Positions 1 to 12,002 of a stretch of DNA of 64,000 nt are shown here, piece by piece. The stretch is from positions 806,001 to 870,000 of the forward strand of contig JAAVVG010000003.1 in assembly GCA_012976225.1 (NCBI GenBank), in the 5' to 3' direction. The translations under genes were made by a program, and so were the position numbers. Within the stretch, counting starts at the first letter, position 1; each line of letters begins with the position of its first letter. The DNA is from Golubevia sp. BC0850. Lineage: Eukaryota; Basidiomycota; Exobasidiomycetes; Golubeviales; Golubeviaceae. Below the pieces are notes generated by a model that did no database searches, was not told the origin of the DNA, and saw only the letters and a program-made list of their open reading frames with translations.

Positions 1-2906
1 CCGAGGAGCTTCATATCTCCAGGAGCTCTGATGGGCATGTCGAACAGACCGCGCTTATCGAGGAAGATAAAGGAGATTGTAAGGGGGTCAATTTTGAGAT
101 GCCGACGAGCGTCGTTCGCTCGAGAAGGAGACTCACCTTGATAGCAACGACAATACTTTTAGTCATCCCACTCTGAACATAATCAGGAACAGCGCAAGCA
201 GGACCAGCATCGTTGGTTCTCAAGTTCATTCCAAGAGCCTTGTAAACGTTTCTGTCTGGATCGGCATACATTGGGAAAGGAACGTTCATCACTTGCTTGT
301 AGGCAGCAGTGACGTGAGCAGAACCTTGTCCAATTACGACTAGACCTAGACCAGCTCTTTTCAGAGGTAACATATCGATTGAAGCTAGAGACATTGCGAA
401 CTCTTGACAGAATCCACACCACCTGATAGAAGAAGGAAGAAGTTAAGAGGAAAGGTGAGTTGCGCAAGATGAGAGCGAAATCATCATAAGGAGGATGAGA
501 GGACTGAACAGCAAGTTTAACTTACCAATGTCTCAGGAAGCAGACTAGAGTTCTCTCGGCATTGAAGACTTGACCGAACTGAACAGGCTTAGATTCTTCG
601 TCGAAGATGATACAGTTCGACGCTTGAATCAGCTGCTCGACTGTTGGAGGATGGATAGCGTAACTTCCAGGTGGAGGAGCATCTTTCGTGCCCCCTTCTG
701 AGAAATCGTAGATGACGTCTTCAGCCTCGAAGTCAGGTTCCAGAGCTGAATTGAAAGCGCTGGATTTCGCTCTGTCGCTCACAATTCCTTCAGATGCGGT
801 GTTGTAAGAGTTGAGGGTTGGGCCTGGAGCAGTAGAAGTTGTTGGAGAGATTGGATTTGAGTCTTCATCCATGTCTGCGTCAGCAGCTCCAGATCCGCCG
901 ATTCCTCTGTCGAGCTGAGCATTTTGATGCTCAGAGTGAGAGGAACTAGAGGCATCTTGATCCTTGAGGTTTCCCTTGATCCTGTTCGTTAGAGCGAAGG
1001 AACTCCAAGGACTGCGATGGGATCCTGAAACGCTGGTGGCGCTGGAAGTGTAGGTTTCACTGCGATTCCTGTTTGACTCGACGATCTTCTCGAAAGTAGA
1101 TGGAGCGTACTCAGAACCAGAGAGTTCATCATCTTTGCTGAGAGTGTCCACAATCGAAGCTCTGTTCCCTCCTTCCATCTCCGCATCGTCCAGATCGTCC
1201 TCTCCGCTCAAGTAGGATCTTCTATCCTGACTGACCAGATCCGCGTCACTGGTAGTGGAATCTTGACTGTCTCTGGATAGTCCATTCGCTCGGTTCATAG
1301 AAGCGGAGGAGTCTAGAAGGAAAGTCTGACCTTCGACCATGAAGACTGAAGGAGATTTCTTCTTCCTCGTAATCCTAGCAAAGGCTCCTCTGATCTCTCC
1401 TCCTGGAGCTGTACTAGGTCTGTTCTGGACAACTTCTCCGTGTCTCGGACCACTAGTCTCTTGAGAAGCCACACCTTGATCGGTTTGAGAGAAAGATTGA
1501 GGAAGCGAAGAAGTGTAGGAGTGACGTTTGGCGACTGGAAGAGCAGGGATAGATGGAAGAGGAGCGAGCTGAGAAGCTGGGCTACTGGCATTGGATCCTT
1601 TGCGAGCAGCGAAATGTGCCATGGCTGCTTCTTGAGCTGCTTGCATGACGTCCGATCCACTTGGAGACCTTTGATGAGGAGAAGGCTCTCCTACGCCAAC
1701 AGAAGAAGTTCTCCTCTCGCCTTCGAAAGTAGATGGTGCCTCGTAAGATCCGCTCTGGATAGAATTCCTTCTTCCTGATGGCTCAGTTGAGCCTCCAGTC
1801 GGCTTCCATTCGAGGGGTACTGGTTTCCTCTTGACCCTATGAGTTGAAGTTGAAGAGAGACTTGAGTGAGATCCTGGAGACTGAGGAGATAAGGGGCCAT
1901 TCGAAAGGAGAGAGGAAGAACTTTGTAGCTCGCCTTCTAGTGTTGGATGACGGAACTTCGATTCCGATTCTGTTGGAGGCGTCTGAGCAGACAGAGTGAG
2001 ACTTGGGATGATGATGGGTTGAACTGAAGAAGCAGAAACAGGAATTGAAGAAGGTTGAGTTGAACTAGAGATGGTGCTTAGGGCCGGGGCAGTTGAAGCG
2101 GTTGGAATTGAAGTACCGGCGGCTGCTCCTCGAGTGGGAAGAGGAATAGAAGAATCGAATACTGGAGGAGGCAATCTCGCTAGATGTCTAGGCGATTTCG
2201 GAGGAGGCGTTGGTGGAGCTGAAACCCTTCCACCATAGCTGCTACCACTGTCGGCTGTTGAAGGGCGGCGGAGAGGAGACTTCAAGCCTCTCATAGGAGA
2301 GAAGGCAGTCGGCGTTGCCGTGGACCCAGTGGATTTGACTTCGATGACTTGAGCCTTTCCGATTTCCTCTTCGTCCCGAGAGAGTTGACTGTAGGTCGAA
2401 AGAGGAGAGGAGGTATCGACTATGGACGTTGGGGCCAAACCATCCTCCTTCTTCTTTGACCCTCCTCCAATTGGCAGGATCCATGGACTCGGCTTGACTT
2501 CCTGTTTCCCGTTTGTCATCCCTAAATTGATCTCCTCCTTACTGACGATTGTTTCGCCATCCTCCGCTTTCTCTTTAGACGGCGGCTGACCATTCACCTC
2601 GCCCAACGCCTTATCCCCACTCTCGTCCTCCTTAGTTGGTCGACTGAGACCCAAGGCAGAGGAAGGTCTGACTTGAAGTTGATCCTTTAGAGTTGAAGAA
2701 GTAGGTTGAAAGAGTAGGGGAGTTGTTGGTTGAGAAGATGGAAGAGTATCGGGTGATGAGAGTTTTGTTGGAGCGGTTCCAGGTCTGATAATTGCTTTTG
2801 AAGTCTTCTTTCTAGGAGGTGGAGCTAAAGATGTGATGTTCAATTCCTTCTCTGCTTCTGCTTGAAGTTGTGGTGGAAGGAAAGGAGTAGGAGAAGTTGA
2901 TGGCAT
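1..2906 (-). CDS. AhpC/TSA peroxiredoxin-like protein with long disordered N-terminus (3' end outside window)
   Basis: Proposed exons, from the 5' end: 2906-526, 422-137, 53 to beyond the window start; the C-terminus is missing here. About the first 760 residues are Ser/Pro/Thr-rich with no visible fold. From about residue 765 the sequence becomes a thioredoxin-like domain of the AhpC-TSA_2/PRXL2 type. The junction of exons 1 and 2 rebuilds RHWWCGFCQEF, matching the family's RH-x-W-C-G-x-C signature, with the CxxC near residues 796-799. Exon 3 supplies the LFDMPIRAPGD segment seen later in the family. Such proteins are predicted redox proteins; their substrates are mostly unknown. The start is the first ATG of the long open frame. 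The large extension is the odd part: family members usually have much shorter N-termini. The domain call is firm, the function is not. Confidence 0.85.
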
Positions 2907-4223
2907 GATGATGCCAGGTTGCGCTTGAAGGTGAAACTGAAGGTGAAACTGAACTGAACTGGTCTAGATGGGGCAATTGGAATCTTGAAAAGAGAGACTG
3001 AAAGAAAAAGAGAGAGAAACAGAGAGAGATTGTGGAACTTAGAGAAGACTTGAAGAGTAGAGTAGAGTAGAAGATTGGTTGTAGATGGAGGAGAAGAAGA
3101 AGAAGGGGGAGCGAGATTGGGAAACGAGATGGGATTTGCTCAGGGCGGGTGCAAGGGATTTTAGGTGTCAGAAACCTTGAAAAACTTCCGTCCTCTTCTT
3201 TCGAGTTCTCCTTTCATGATTCTACTGTTGGAAATCGTGATCTTTAGAGAACACAATCTTTTGGACGCATAGAAGGAAGAGAGCGAACAGACATAGATCC
3301 CACATGCTTTCCTTCTCCGTCTTTGCCATCCCCTCTTTCTCTTCCCTGCCGGTTGACCCGGTTCTACCTCCTGATCTATTCACGAACTAAGATAGGGGAT
3401 TCAATAGACAAAGGTGGGAGGTAGAGGTTTCTCTGTTTCTCTTCTCACCTGCTTGCCACCCAAAGTTATACTCCCTAACTCTCCCCTGAGATTTGCCCTC
3501 GAGATTCGACTTGAGAGTATTAAAAGAGAACTCATCGTCGATACGTCGATAGCAGCAAAGCAGGACGCCAAAGCAGGGCGCAGGACGGGAAGACCTTGTC
3601 CTTCTCCTCCTTTCCTTCCCAGCCGTGGCCAGAGGATTCTTAGGGGGTTTTCAGGATTAATGGTTGAAAATTCTTACTGATTGGCCTCATACAGATCAAT
3701 TAGAGGTCTACTTACCAGACTCGATACTCAGCCAGCGGTTCTACGAGTCGACCCTCAGCTCCGTTCAAAACGATTTGCAGAATTCTCGCTTTTTTTGAAA
3801 TAAAACGAGGTCTTGAACTGCGATTCGATTTTGGTTTCTTTCCCGGTCCGAATGGCATACATTTAATGGCCCCAACTCAAGTTCCATCCTACTTTCTCAG
3901 TCTCTCACTGTCCCTTCTTTCAGTTTGATCCTCCCATCGATCTTTTTTTTGTTGGCTCCTCAATTCAGGAAATCTGAGCTTCACCTTAAAGATACACACA
4001 GCTCACTTCAACCCTGAAGGCAAAAGACAGGGTTTCCTTCTTCAAGTCGTCGGCAAAACAGCACAGACCCCCCAAACCGAGCGACGTTCTCACAGCTTGC
4101 ACCAAGCATAGTCGATTTTAAGAATTAGAAAGAGGTTGTGTACTACAATTTTTAGTTTGGTCACGATATCAAACTAAGTAAAGCAATCTTTATAAGAGGA
4201 CACCTCACAGTCATCCAATTCTC
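2907..4223. other. Intergenic region, 1.3 kb
   Basis: Lies between two minus-strand genes. A purine-rich stretch at about 2930-3110 directly precedes the peroxiredoxin-like start and reads as a CT-rich 5' leader on the minus strand. It includes a short tandem GAAGGTGAAACT-type repeat near 2930-2950. An 88-codon plus-strand frame at 3414-3680 has no recognisable domain and is probably chance. Nothing else seen. Confidence 0.5.
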
Positions 4224-5370
4224 CTAAGCTGAACCAACTTGATTTTTCCAACCTCTCTTGATAGCTTCCATCATTGCCTCATCAAATTCCTTCACATTCT
4301 TCTGAGTGATTTCATTAGTAGCTTCCTTATCAAAGGCATGACCTTCTCCTTCCATAGTCAACATCACCGCATCAGGGTGCCCATCTTTGTTCAATTTCTC
4401 GATGAACTCCTTGCTCTCGTTGTAAAGGAGATCTGCGTCTCCTACAGAGATAAAAACGGTTGTTGTTGGGAAGGTCTTGAGGTCCATCAAGGTTGGGGAA
4501 GCCTTCGGATTGACCCTGTCGTCTGACTTTAGAAAGTAAGCCTTGTCCATGAGATTCACGAGCCAGGGTGTTAGTTCGAAACCAGATCTCATCACAGAGA
4601 CCGGTGGTTTCTTGTAGGGTCCTACGAAGTCGACCTTTGGGTAGGCGCAGACTGTTGAACTGATCTTGGGGTTGAAGACACGGGCGGTAAACAAGGCCAA
4701 GTTCTCTCCCGCCGAATGACCTGCCAGCGAAATCTTTGATAGATCGAATCGAGAGGGCTGACCAAGGACCCAGGAGACGACATCTTCAGCACCGTTATCT
4801 GTTGGAGATTGTTGCAAAGAATGAAAGACGAGCGAGTAAAGCGAAGAGGGGGGTGGAGTTGAGTTGAATGGCTTGGAGAAAAAGTAAGACGAATGAGGTA
4901 GGATAGAGAGGGGCCGAGTCCGAACTTACTTATCAAGGGGAAAGGATGAGCAGGCGCTTTACGATAATCAGCATCTATGACGATCATGTTCAGCTTCTTT
5001 GCTAATCTGAAGCAAAACTTGGAATCTGAAGTCAACAAAAGGATTACTGCAGATGACAAAGAGGGAAAGAAGGGCAGCTGAATCTTAGCACGTCTTGCTC
5101 TCAGTCTCCCCGCTTCCAGCGCAACAAGACTTCGATCTCTACTCACTAAAAGCTGACGCATACCAATAGATATGAATTGGTAGCTTTTCATAGGCATGGG
5201 GGTTAGCTGGGGTGTAGCAGTAAGCCTGCGAGGGCATGGCGAAAAGTTCGAAAGTTATTAGCCAGCGTCACAAAGATTCCCACTCACTAAGACATCTCTG
5301 CCTTTATCACGAGAAGGAATCTTGATCACGTTGACGTTCACTTCGGGATTGCTTTTCGGGAATTGTTCTT
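4224..5370 (-). CDS. Alpha/beta hydrolase fold-3 (HSL-type) with altered oxyanion motif; 5' end unresolved
   Basis: Proposed exons: about 5370-5288, 5225-5147, 5046-4930, 4798-4224; all junctions keep frame. It belongs to the hormone-sensitive-lipase-like esterase family, which hydrolyses carboxylic esters. Visible family marks are IPSRDKGRDV near the N-terminus, DSKFCFRLAKKLN, DADYRKAPAHPFP, nucleophile elbow GHSAGE (Ser codon about 4713-4715), acid region VGDADLL and catalytic His in GEGHAFD. In relatives HGGG or HGSG follows the LPxxIYW strand, but here it reads YASA (codons at 5151-5162), so the oxyanion-hole glycines and histidine are gone while the catalytic triad remains. The upstream start exon could not be found: the frame is closed by a stop just above 5370 and no good donor appeared. 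It could be an inactive paralogue, a binding protein or an early pseudogene. Confidence 0.75.
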
Positions 5371-6046
5371 CTCAGCCTTGTGAAGCGACGTTTCAAGGCT
5401 TCGAGTGCCTAATCTCTTTTTTCAAGATAGAGGCGTCGTTTTGAAGTCATGAGTGGATCATTTCGGGCTCACAATGAAGTCCAATACTCATAGTCTTCTC
5501 ATCTATCTTTGGGGGAGATAGTTGGGTACCTATACAGCTCAGAAAGGATAGAAAGCTTCAAGGTTGCGCTTGGAGGCAGAGGGAAAGATGTGGTCGCAGG
5601 AATAAAGCTCTTGGGGATAGAGTACTGTAGAGACTAGAGAATGGACTTCTGAGGAGACACCGGAGACAATTGAGAAGGTGAAAATTCCCAGGGCGACTGA
5701 AGATGATCAGGGTAACCCCCTTCTTCTCTCTTCTTCCTCTCGTCCCCTTCGTTCAACTTTTCAAGGATTCTTGAAGCTTGAATAAAGGGGATCAAATACA
5801 CATGTATGAAATGGAAGTTGGGAGAGGGCTCCACAGTAATGCTGGTCCCGGCTGGGGATCTCTCCACCCCTTGAATTTCAACAGTTCACGCGTCACGCTG
5901 CTCGTCTTTCGAGTTCAAAGGGCGATTTGAACAACATCTTTCACGTCTTTGTCTGAAATCATTTGATCGATTGAAAAAGTTAAGGAAAGATAAAGTGATG
6001 ACAAGTTGTTTTACTAAGAAATCATTCGACCAAATCGTTTTCCCCT
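5371..6046. other. Intergenic region, probably holding the missing 5' exon of the hydrolase
   Basis: Upstream of the hydrolase and downstream of the glucoamylase, both on the minus strand. A 77-codon minus-strand frame at 5634-5867 does not resemble a hydrolase N-terminus. No convincing start exon with a compatible donor phase was found. Confidence 0.4.
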
Positions 6047-7795
6047 TCAGAAGACTGGAGTTCCCGAGGCAGCAGCATCTGCACTAATAAAAGCTGCGTA
6101 AGACCAACTGTCCCGGACCAAAAGAAGGAAAATGAATTGTGAAACAAATCAGAATACTGCGTGGAACCCTTACTGCCGTGATGGAAGTCGCCATCCCTTC
6201 CAACCAATTACTCACGTCAAATCTCTAGCGCCGATACTGAATCCATTATCTCTATTGAACTCTTCGCTGAGACTTCCATTTTGGTAAGCATGAGTCTGAA
6301 CGATAGATTGAAAGCCATCAGCCATAGTCTTCATCCCTTTTGTTAGAGTGAAAAATTGAGTACTTGAAGATCCATATGACCCAGCAGTAACTCCACTGGA
6401 GAACTGTTTGAAGAAGTCCAAAGAAACATTCGTGACTTGAACTTCCTTGTTAGCTTCAAAATTGTTGATAGCATCGTAAAGAACTTCGGCAGCAGCACTG
6501 GTACAAAGGAACCAAGGGTTTCCTTTACTTGTTCCTACCCCATCATAAACATCTTCAGCGTATCTTCCTACTCCTACTGCTTTAGGAGCAGCAGCTCCTC
6601 CATTCAGTGTATAAAGGTTTCTGAAAGAATCAACATACTGCTTATGAGTGGCTAGAACTCTGTCTGAGGCTGGAGAGTAATTGGAAAGAGATGAAGAAGG
6701 ATAACCGTGCAACGAAGCTAGAGGGACTGAACAATCTAATCCCTTTCTATCATTGACTCCTTGATAGGCGTGAATGAAGTTGTCAGAGGCGTTCCAGAAA
6801 GTATCGAGCTTTGAGGCGATTAAAGAAGCTTGTTCAGTATAGTAGGTTGCGGCCCCTGAGTCTTTCATATCTGATGCGAGAACGGCTCCTTCGACTAGAG
6901 CACGGTGTTGTACTGCTAGGGTGAAGAAGTGGGTAGCCTGAGAAGTGTGAAAGTTAAATGGAAGGAAAGAGAAACGTGAAGGGGGAAGGGAAATGAGAAA
7001 TGTGAGTAAGTTGCAAAAAGGCGATGGCTCGACGACTACCCACCTGCCTCTCCTCCCAAAGATCGAAAGTTGAAATCTGCCAGTTATGAGCTACGTATTC
7101 GAGATCACTGAAAGAATCAGAAGAAAGGAAACAGAGGTAAGTGAGAAGAATTGGACAGAAGCCATCGTGAGAGAAACTTACGTCTTGATCAGAGACTGTT
7201 GGCTTAGATCGCTCTTGTAAAGCTTTGAAGCAACGAGTGGATCAGATAGGCCAATGATACGAGCGAATTGCATAGAAGCAGTGGCTCGGATAGCTGGACC
7301 ATCGGTCTAGAGAAAGTAGAAGAGGCGAAAAGGTCAACACATTGCTAGAGAATTGCGACTACTTTGACTGCACCAACTCACTTGAGGTCTACCCCAAGGT
7401 CCAAGGAACAAAGATCCATCAGAGTTAAACTTAGGCTCTCCCAAACTGGATCCAGTGGGGGATGCGGCCCCATTTTTCTGGTGGACCAATTCAGCATCGA
7501 TCCAGTTCTCTACAACTCTTCTGTTGGCTCCGAATTTGTTCTTCGAAAGTTGATCTATGTAAATCTTCATTGTTAAAGAAGAATCTCTAACCCAAGAGTA
7601 ATAATAATCAGGTTGAGAAGAGGAAGGAGAAGCGCAGACGGCTCCGTTTTGAAACCCAGGGACCTGTGAAGGGCTAGTTGCACCTCCAATGTTGTTGGTC
7701 ATTCTTGTGAAGGCATATTGAGGAGTGATGGTTGATGAGACTGACGTTGAGAGGAGGAGTGTGAGGAGAGAAAGAGGGGCGATGCTGGAGAACAT
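6047..7795 (-). CDS. Glucoamylase (glucan 1,4-alpha-glucosidase, GH15), secreted, no starch-binding domain
   Basis: Exons: 7795-7382, 7306-7182, 7107-7044, 6937-6216, 6107-6047, giving 461 aa in one frame. The enzyme removes glucose from the non-reducing ends of starch and maltodextrins. The start is the ATG before a hydrophobic signal peptide (MFSSIAPLSLLTLLLSTSVSS); a longer open frame upstream lacks this logic. GH15 marks include YYYSWVRDSSL, GRPQ, the general acid Glu in FDLWEERQ (about 198-199), HFFTLAVQHRAL, the base Glu in SEEFNRD (about 426) and GARDLTWSYAAF near the end. The protein stops soon after the catalytic domain, so no CBM20 starch-binding module is present, unlike Aspergillus glucoamylase. 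A TATA-like element lies about 55 nt upstream of the ATG. Confidence 0.93.
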
Positions 7796-7850
7796 GTTGG
7801 GCGAAGAGCTGAAGATGGAGAAAGTTGAATTGAAGGGAGAGAAAAGAAGA

Positions 7851-7858
7851 CTTAAATA
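7851..7858 (-). promoter_or_regulatory. TATA-like element of the glucoamylase gene
   Basis: Reads TATTTAAG on the minus strand, 56-63 nt upstream of the predicted ATG, in the short divergent interval shared with the plus-strand gene at 8118. Called by motif and position only. Confidence 0.35.
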
Positions 7859-8117
7859 GGTTGAATCCATTTCGAATACGGTGAGATTCCAGGGAGTAGA
7901 AGAGAAGGTACAGAATCGATTAAAGTCGATTTGAAAGGGACCCAAAGATGGAAGCGAAGCTATATCTCTCCGATGTGGGGGGAGAGGGCGAAGGGCTGAA
8001 GCTGAAGGAGAGTTGTTACCGAATCCGAGACTTGTCCTTTGCTTCTCTCCACTTCTAACACTTCAATTTCTAAGTTTAGAGCATCTTTCCTCCCACCACT
8101 TCCGAGCTTATTCAAGA

Positions 8118-9105
8118 ATGGTCAACGCAACTAATTCAACCGAAAAGAAAGTCACGGCATCTTCATCTGGAGCAGAAAAGAAAGTTGAGGCTGCTGCAAA
8201 GAAGGCGGAGAAAAAGGCTGAAGTGTGAGTTCAAACATAATTGAGATTGGTGTTTGGCAAGGTGGTGCAGTATGCTTGTAGTCGTTGCAAGCACTGTCTT
8301 TGAGCCTGGCGGTCACGAAGAATGCAGTAATATGGAAACTCAAGATATGATTACAGGTAAATGGTCACGGTTGTCATGAAACTTAGGACTGATTGGAATC
8401 TCTACTGAGGTCTGAGGGTCTGAGGGTGGCGAACATCATCTCTCCAGATCTCTATAGAATCCATGCCAATCTTGAGGGGCGTTCGATTATATCAACTGTA
8501 AATATGATATTCTAATAGAGACTATCCCTCCACACCTCCTTTCATCATTCTTTCAGCTCTAAAGACAAGGAAGAAGGTGCTGCAGAAGAAGGTGAAGCAG
8601 ATGCAGGTCCCTCAGCTGCAGCTCCTCCCAAGACAGAGTTGAAGAAAACGGCTGTAAGTCTCAGTCACTTTGATTCTCGAGGTGACAGACAAAGTCATCC
8701 GGGAGGGAAGACTAGTACGTTTGCCGACTCACCTTATCTCTTCTTTCAGGTTCAACTGACTCCTGAGGCATTCATGGAAGCAGCCAAAACTTACGAGTGT
8801 CGTATTATGGATGGAGAAGAACAAGTCGCTAGTTATACAATGGCTCCTAAGCTCAATGGAACGTGAGTGTGTAGAGGAAGAGGTGCAATAGTGATCTTAG
8901 CTTTGAACAAATTGACTGCTGACGTCCTTCCCCTCCTTTTCTTGTTGTCATTTACTTTTTCTGTTCTCTAAACTCTTCCAGTGGAAGCTTTGGCTGGAAT
9001 GCAAACCAGCAGGTCAAGATCAACGTCGCTGGTGAGGATCTGACAGTTGGGATGAATTGCAATGCTACCATTTGGGGGTCTAAGCCAAAAGGAAAGAAAA
9101 AATGA
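8118..9105 (+). CDS. Small conserved-looking protein, function unknown
   Basis: Exons: 8118-8224, 8557-8653, 8750-8862, 8982-9105, giving 146 aa; frame holds through all junctions. The first half (about 1-68) is a low-complexity Ala/Lys/Glu-rich segment. The second half (from VQLTPEAFMEAA) is compact and contains a GSFGW motif and a C-terminal strand-rich NVAGEDLTVGMNCNATIWGS, ending in a basic tail GSKPKGKKK. No signal peptide or membrane segment is visible. I recall similar short fungal proteins annotated as hypothetical but cannot assign a role. Intron 1 (332 nt) is much longer than the local norm. Divergent from the glucoamylase gene with a 322-nt shared upstream region. Confidence 0.75.
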
Positions 9106-9696
9106 GAAGCATGAAATAGAAGGATAGAAAACAAAGAAAGGAAAAGGGTCAAACAGAAGTGTAAACAAGTAGAGAAATGAAGAAAGAAGGCTTGCCAATC
9201 TCTCGACTTTCGGTCCACCCTGGTGCCTGTGAAGCCTAAGGAGTGATTCCTATGTTGTCTCCAGAGGTTCTATCTTCTTGTGTCCAGGAGACTTGTCCGC
9301 TTCTTCAATCAGCATCTCTGGGGATTCGAGACTTTGAGAAAGATGATCCGTTCTTGCTTTGCCAAACCCACCTCCTTCCCTCTCCTCGATCTCTGGCAAC
9401 ACAAGAACATAGGAAAGACCAAAGACATTGACGGAATCGCGATTTATTTTTTCTCTAAGTGTCGAAAAAACAAAAGGGGACGGAAGAACATGATGACCTA
9501 AAAAGCAGAAAGAGGAAAAAAGTATGTAAAAAGGTTTTGAAGAAGGAAAGAAGAGGAAAGACAAACAAATAAAGAACAAAGTAGATGACGAGAGAAGATG
9601 CGGGGTAATATTAAGGTTTTGAGATTTTGGGTGTTCTTGGAACAAAGATGGAGAGAGAAAAAAAAAGCAGAAACGATCGAAGAATTGAAAAATAAT
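9106..9696. other. Convergent 3' intergenic region
   Basis: Lies between the ends of the plus-strand 146-aa gene and minus-strand ERG5. AT- and purine-rich, with short overlapping frames on both strands that have no recognisable content. Likely 3' UTRs. Confidence 0.5.
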
Positions 9697-12002
9697 CTAT
9701 GGGGCGATAGCAGCAGCTTGAGGAGTAGAGCCTGGAACTGGAGCATCTCTTTCAGTGAACCTCATGATGGCTCCATCTTGAGGGAAGATGGTGGCGATGA
9801 CCCTGTTTGAAAAGCAACGTGAGAAAAGGAAAGGAGGTCAGCGACTGTCGAATGACGGAAAGTATGCGTCTCTTCTCTAAGTTCGATAAAACTCACTTGA
9901 CCTTTTCACTCAAAGGAGTGACCTCATGTTCCCAGTTCATCAAAACTGAAGCAGTTCCAAGTAGAGCAGTCAAGTGGATGTACACGTATTGTTGACCAAT
10001 ACAGTTGTGAGGACCACTTCCAAAGACCAAGTAGTTCTTTGGGTTCTTCTCAGCTAGAGAATCCGGACCTTCCAGCCACCTCTCAGGAATGAGCTTATCA
10101 GCATTTGGATAGACGCTCTCGTCGTGAAGAGCGTTCCAGAAGGAAGGAATGACCATGGATCCTTTTGGAGCAATGTAGTTCTTGTCGATCGGGAAAGCTT
10201 TGTGGGCTAGATAAGGAACCATAATGACGGGAGGTTTTAATCTCAAAGATTCCTTAACCACAACTCTAGTGTATTCCATCTTTTCGACATCATCGATCGT
10301 CAGAGGCTTAGTAACATCGTCACCTCTTAACCTGTATTGTTCTTCTCTAACCTTCCTTAGGACATCTGGATTGTCAGCCATGTGTTGGAATAGATAAGTT
10401 AAACCAGAAGACATGGCATCTTGGGAAGCGAAAAGGAAAGATAATAAAACCATTCCGATTTCTCTGTCAGAGAAATCTCTGACTAAAACCTTTCTAGACT
10501 CCGCCTCTAATTCTGAATTCTCCTTCTGTAACCTAGCATCTATCATTGCCTTCATCCAAGCATCAGTTAAACAAGTGACTTCTTCTCCAGCTGCCATTCT
10601 CTTCTTTGATTCACAAGCAGTGTGTTCAAACCATTTCATAGCAATCTTTCTTGCTTTGATAGCATTGTAAACCTTGGTTCCAGGGAAGGCGAATGGGAAG
10701 TTGACCAATTCCAAAGCCACTGTGATTAACCAATAGTTGTCTGAAACTTCTTTGGCGGCTGCTTCCGGAATGTAATCTCCGCAGAAAACTTTCAAAGAGG
10801 TTTCCATGTTGAGATCTCTGAATTCCATCATGTATGGGTGAGGTTTCTTGGAGGCATCGGCTAACCAGGTCTTGAAGTGTTGCTTGTAGATGGTTTCTTG
10901 AATTCCGAGGTAGACTCTGTTAGAAGAGGAGATGCAAAGAAGAGGAAGACAGAAGTAATCAGAACCCGAAATGACAACGATCCGATAGAAAGAGGAATGA
11001 AGAAGAAGAGGTGTTGGACTTGATACTCACCCAAGAGCCTTACGAGTGAAAAGAGTGTTCAGACCCTTACGATAGTCGACGTGAGCCTTACCGTTGAGGA
11101 ACACCCTATGAGGATAGATAGAGAATCAAAGAAAGTTTCAAAGATTACAAAGAGAAAGAAAGTTGGAAGAAGGAAAGAGATCCGAGCTCGAGATCAAAAA
11201 AGGGCAAGACATTCCATCGGGCTGGTTAATCCGAGATCGAAAACCTTCCCATGCCTCTACTCACCAATTGTCAGGAGAAATGACCTTCTTAGCAGAAGCT
11301 ACCAAGCAAGGTTCAGCATAGTTTGGACTGTTTAGAATCCTACGAGTGTGCTCAGTAGAAGAGGCAATGACGATGAAGCTGACAGAGTGAATAGCAAAAA
11401 AAGTGGGATGATGGAATTTTGAGAAGCGTGTTTGTCAGTCGATTTGGCGAGTTGAGTGTAAGCTGCTGCCTTAGCTGTGAAGTTGATAGCTGATAGGATC
11501 ATCATTGCATCATAGATCTCAACAGAGAGACAAAGGCTTGTCCTATGGAGAGATAGGATGTTTGAGTGAAGCTTGTTTCAAACTTCTAAATCTCCGTCCC
11601 CTCCTTGTTCTTCCTCTAACCTGATTCCCATCCTAAAGAATGAACTCACATGTGAAAAACGGAAGCTACACTGAGCGGACCAGAGTTCCAACCTTTTTGA
11701 TAGTTCTCTAAACTTGGTTTGAGAGAATCAGCGAATTTCCCAATAATGGGAATGGTCCAAGCTGGACCTGGTAGACCTCCCTTCTTCTTTTGATAATTGT
11801 ATTGTTCATATAACAATCCAGTAGCTATTAATGCTAAGAATGTGAAAATGACTGAAGTAGTTGAGGCATTCTTGAGTGAAAGAGCGTCAACGAGGGAGAA
11901 AATTGGAGAGAAGAGAGATGAAGAGGAAGAAGTAGAGAAGGCAGAGTTGTAGGTAGAAGATAGGTTGGATCGTAAAGATGAAAGACCCATTGAAGCACTC
12001 AT
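9697..12002 (-). CDS. ERG5: Cytochrome P450 CYP61, sterol C-22 desaturase
   Basis: Exons: 12002-11650, 11378-11265, 11105-11031, 10916-9897, 9802-9697, giving 555 aa. It introduces the C22-C23 double bond late in ergosterol synthesis at the ER. An N-terminal membrane anchor (about residues 48-70) is followed by proline-rich GGLPGPAWTIPIIG. P450 marks are the CYP61-typical I-helix FLFASQDAMSSGL (about 341-353), the K-helix ESLR (about 403-406), PERW and the haem loop FGSGPHNCIGQ with Cys about 487. The segments VFLNGKAHVDYRKGLN and FTRKALG are also typical of ERG5 rather than other P450s. Intron 1 is long (271 nt). Complete and apparently intact. Confidence 0.95.

Noticed and set aside
2242-2484. 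Frames antisense or shifted within the peroxiredoxin-like gene (also 989-1186, 1313-1660, 1440-1778)
   Set aside because: They are shadows of the long Ser/Pro-rich coding exon.
3414-3680. 88-codon plus-strand frame
   Set aside because: No domain, no supporting splice sites, and composition like the surrounding non-coding DNA.
11379-11649. ATGATGA and CTGA on the minus strand in ERG5 intron 1
   Set aside because: No flanking stem; spacing alone is expected by chance in a 271-nt intron.
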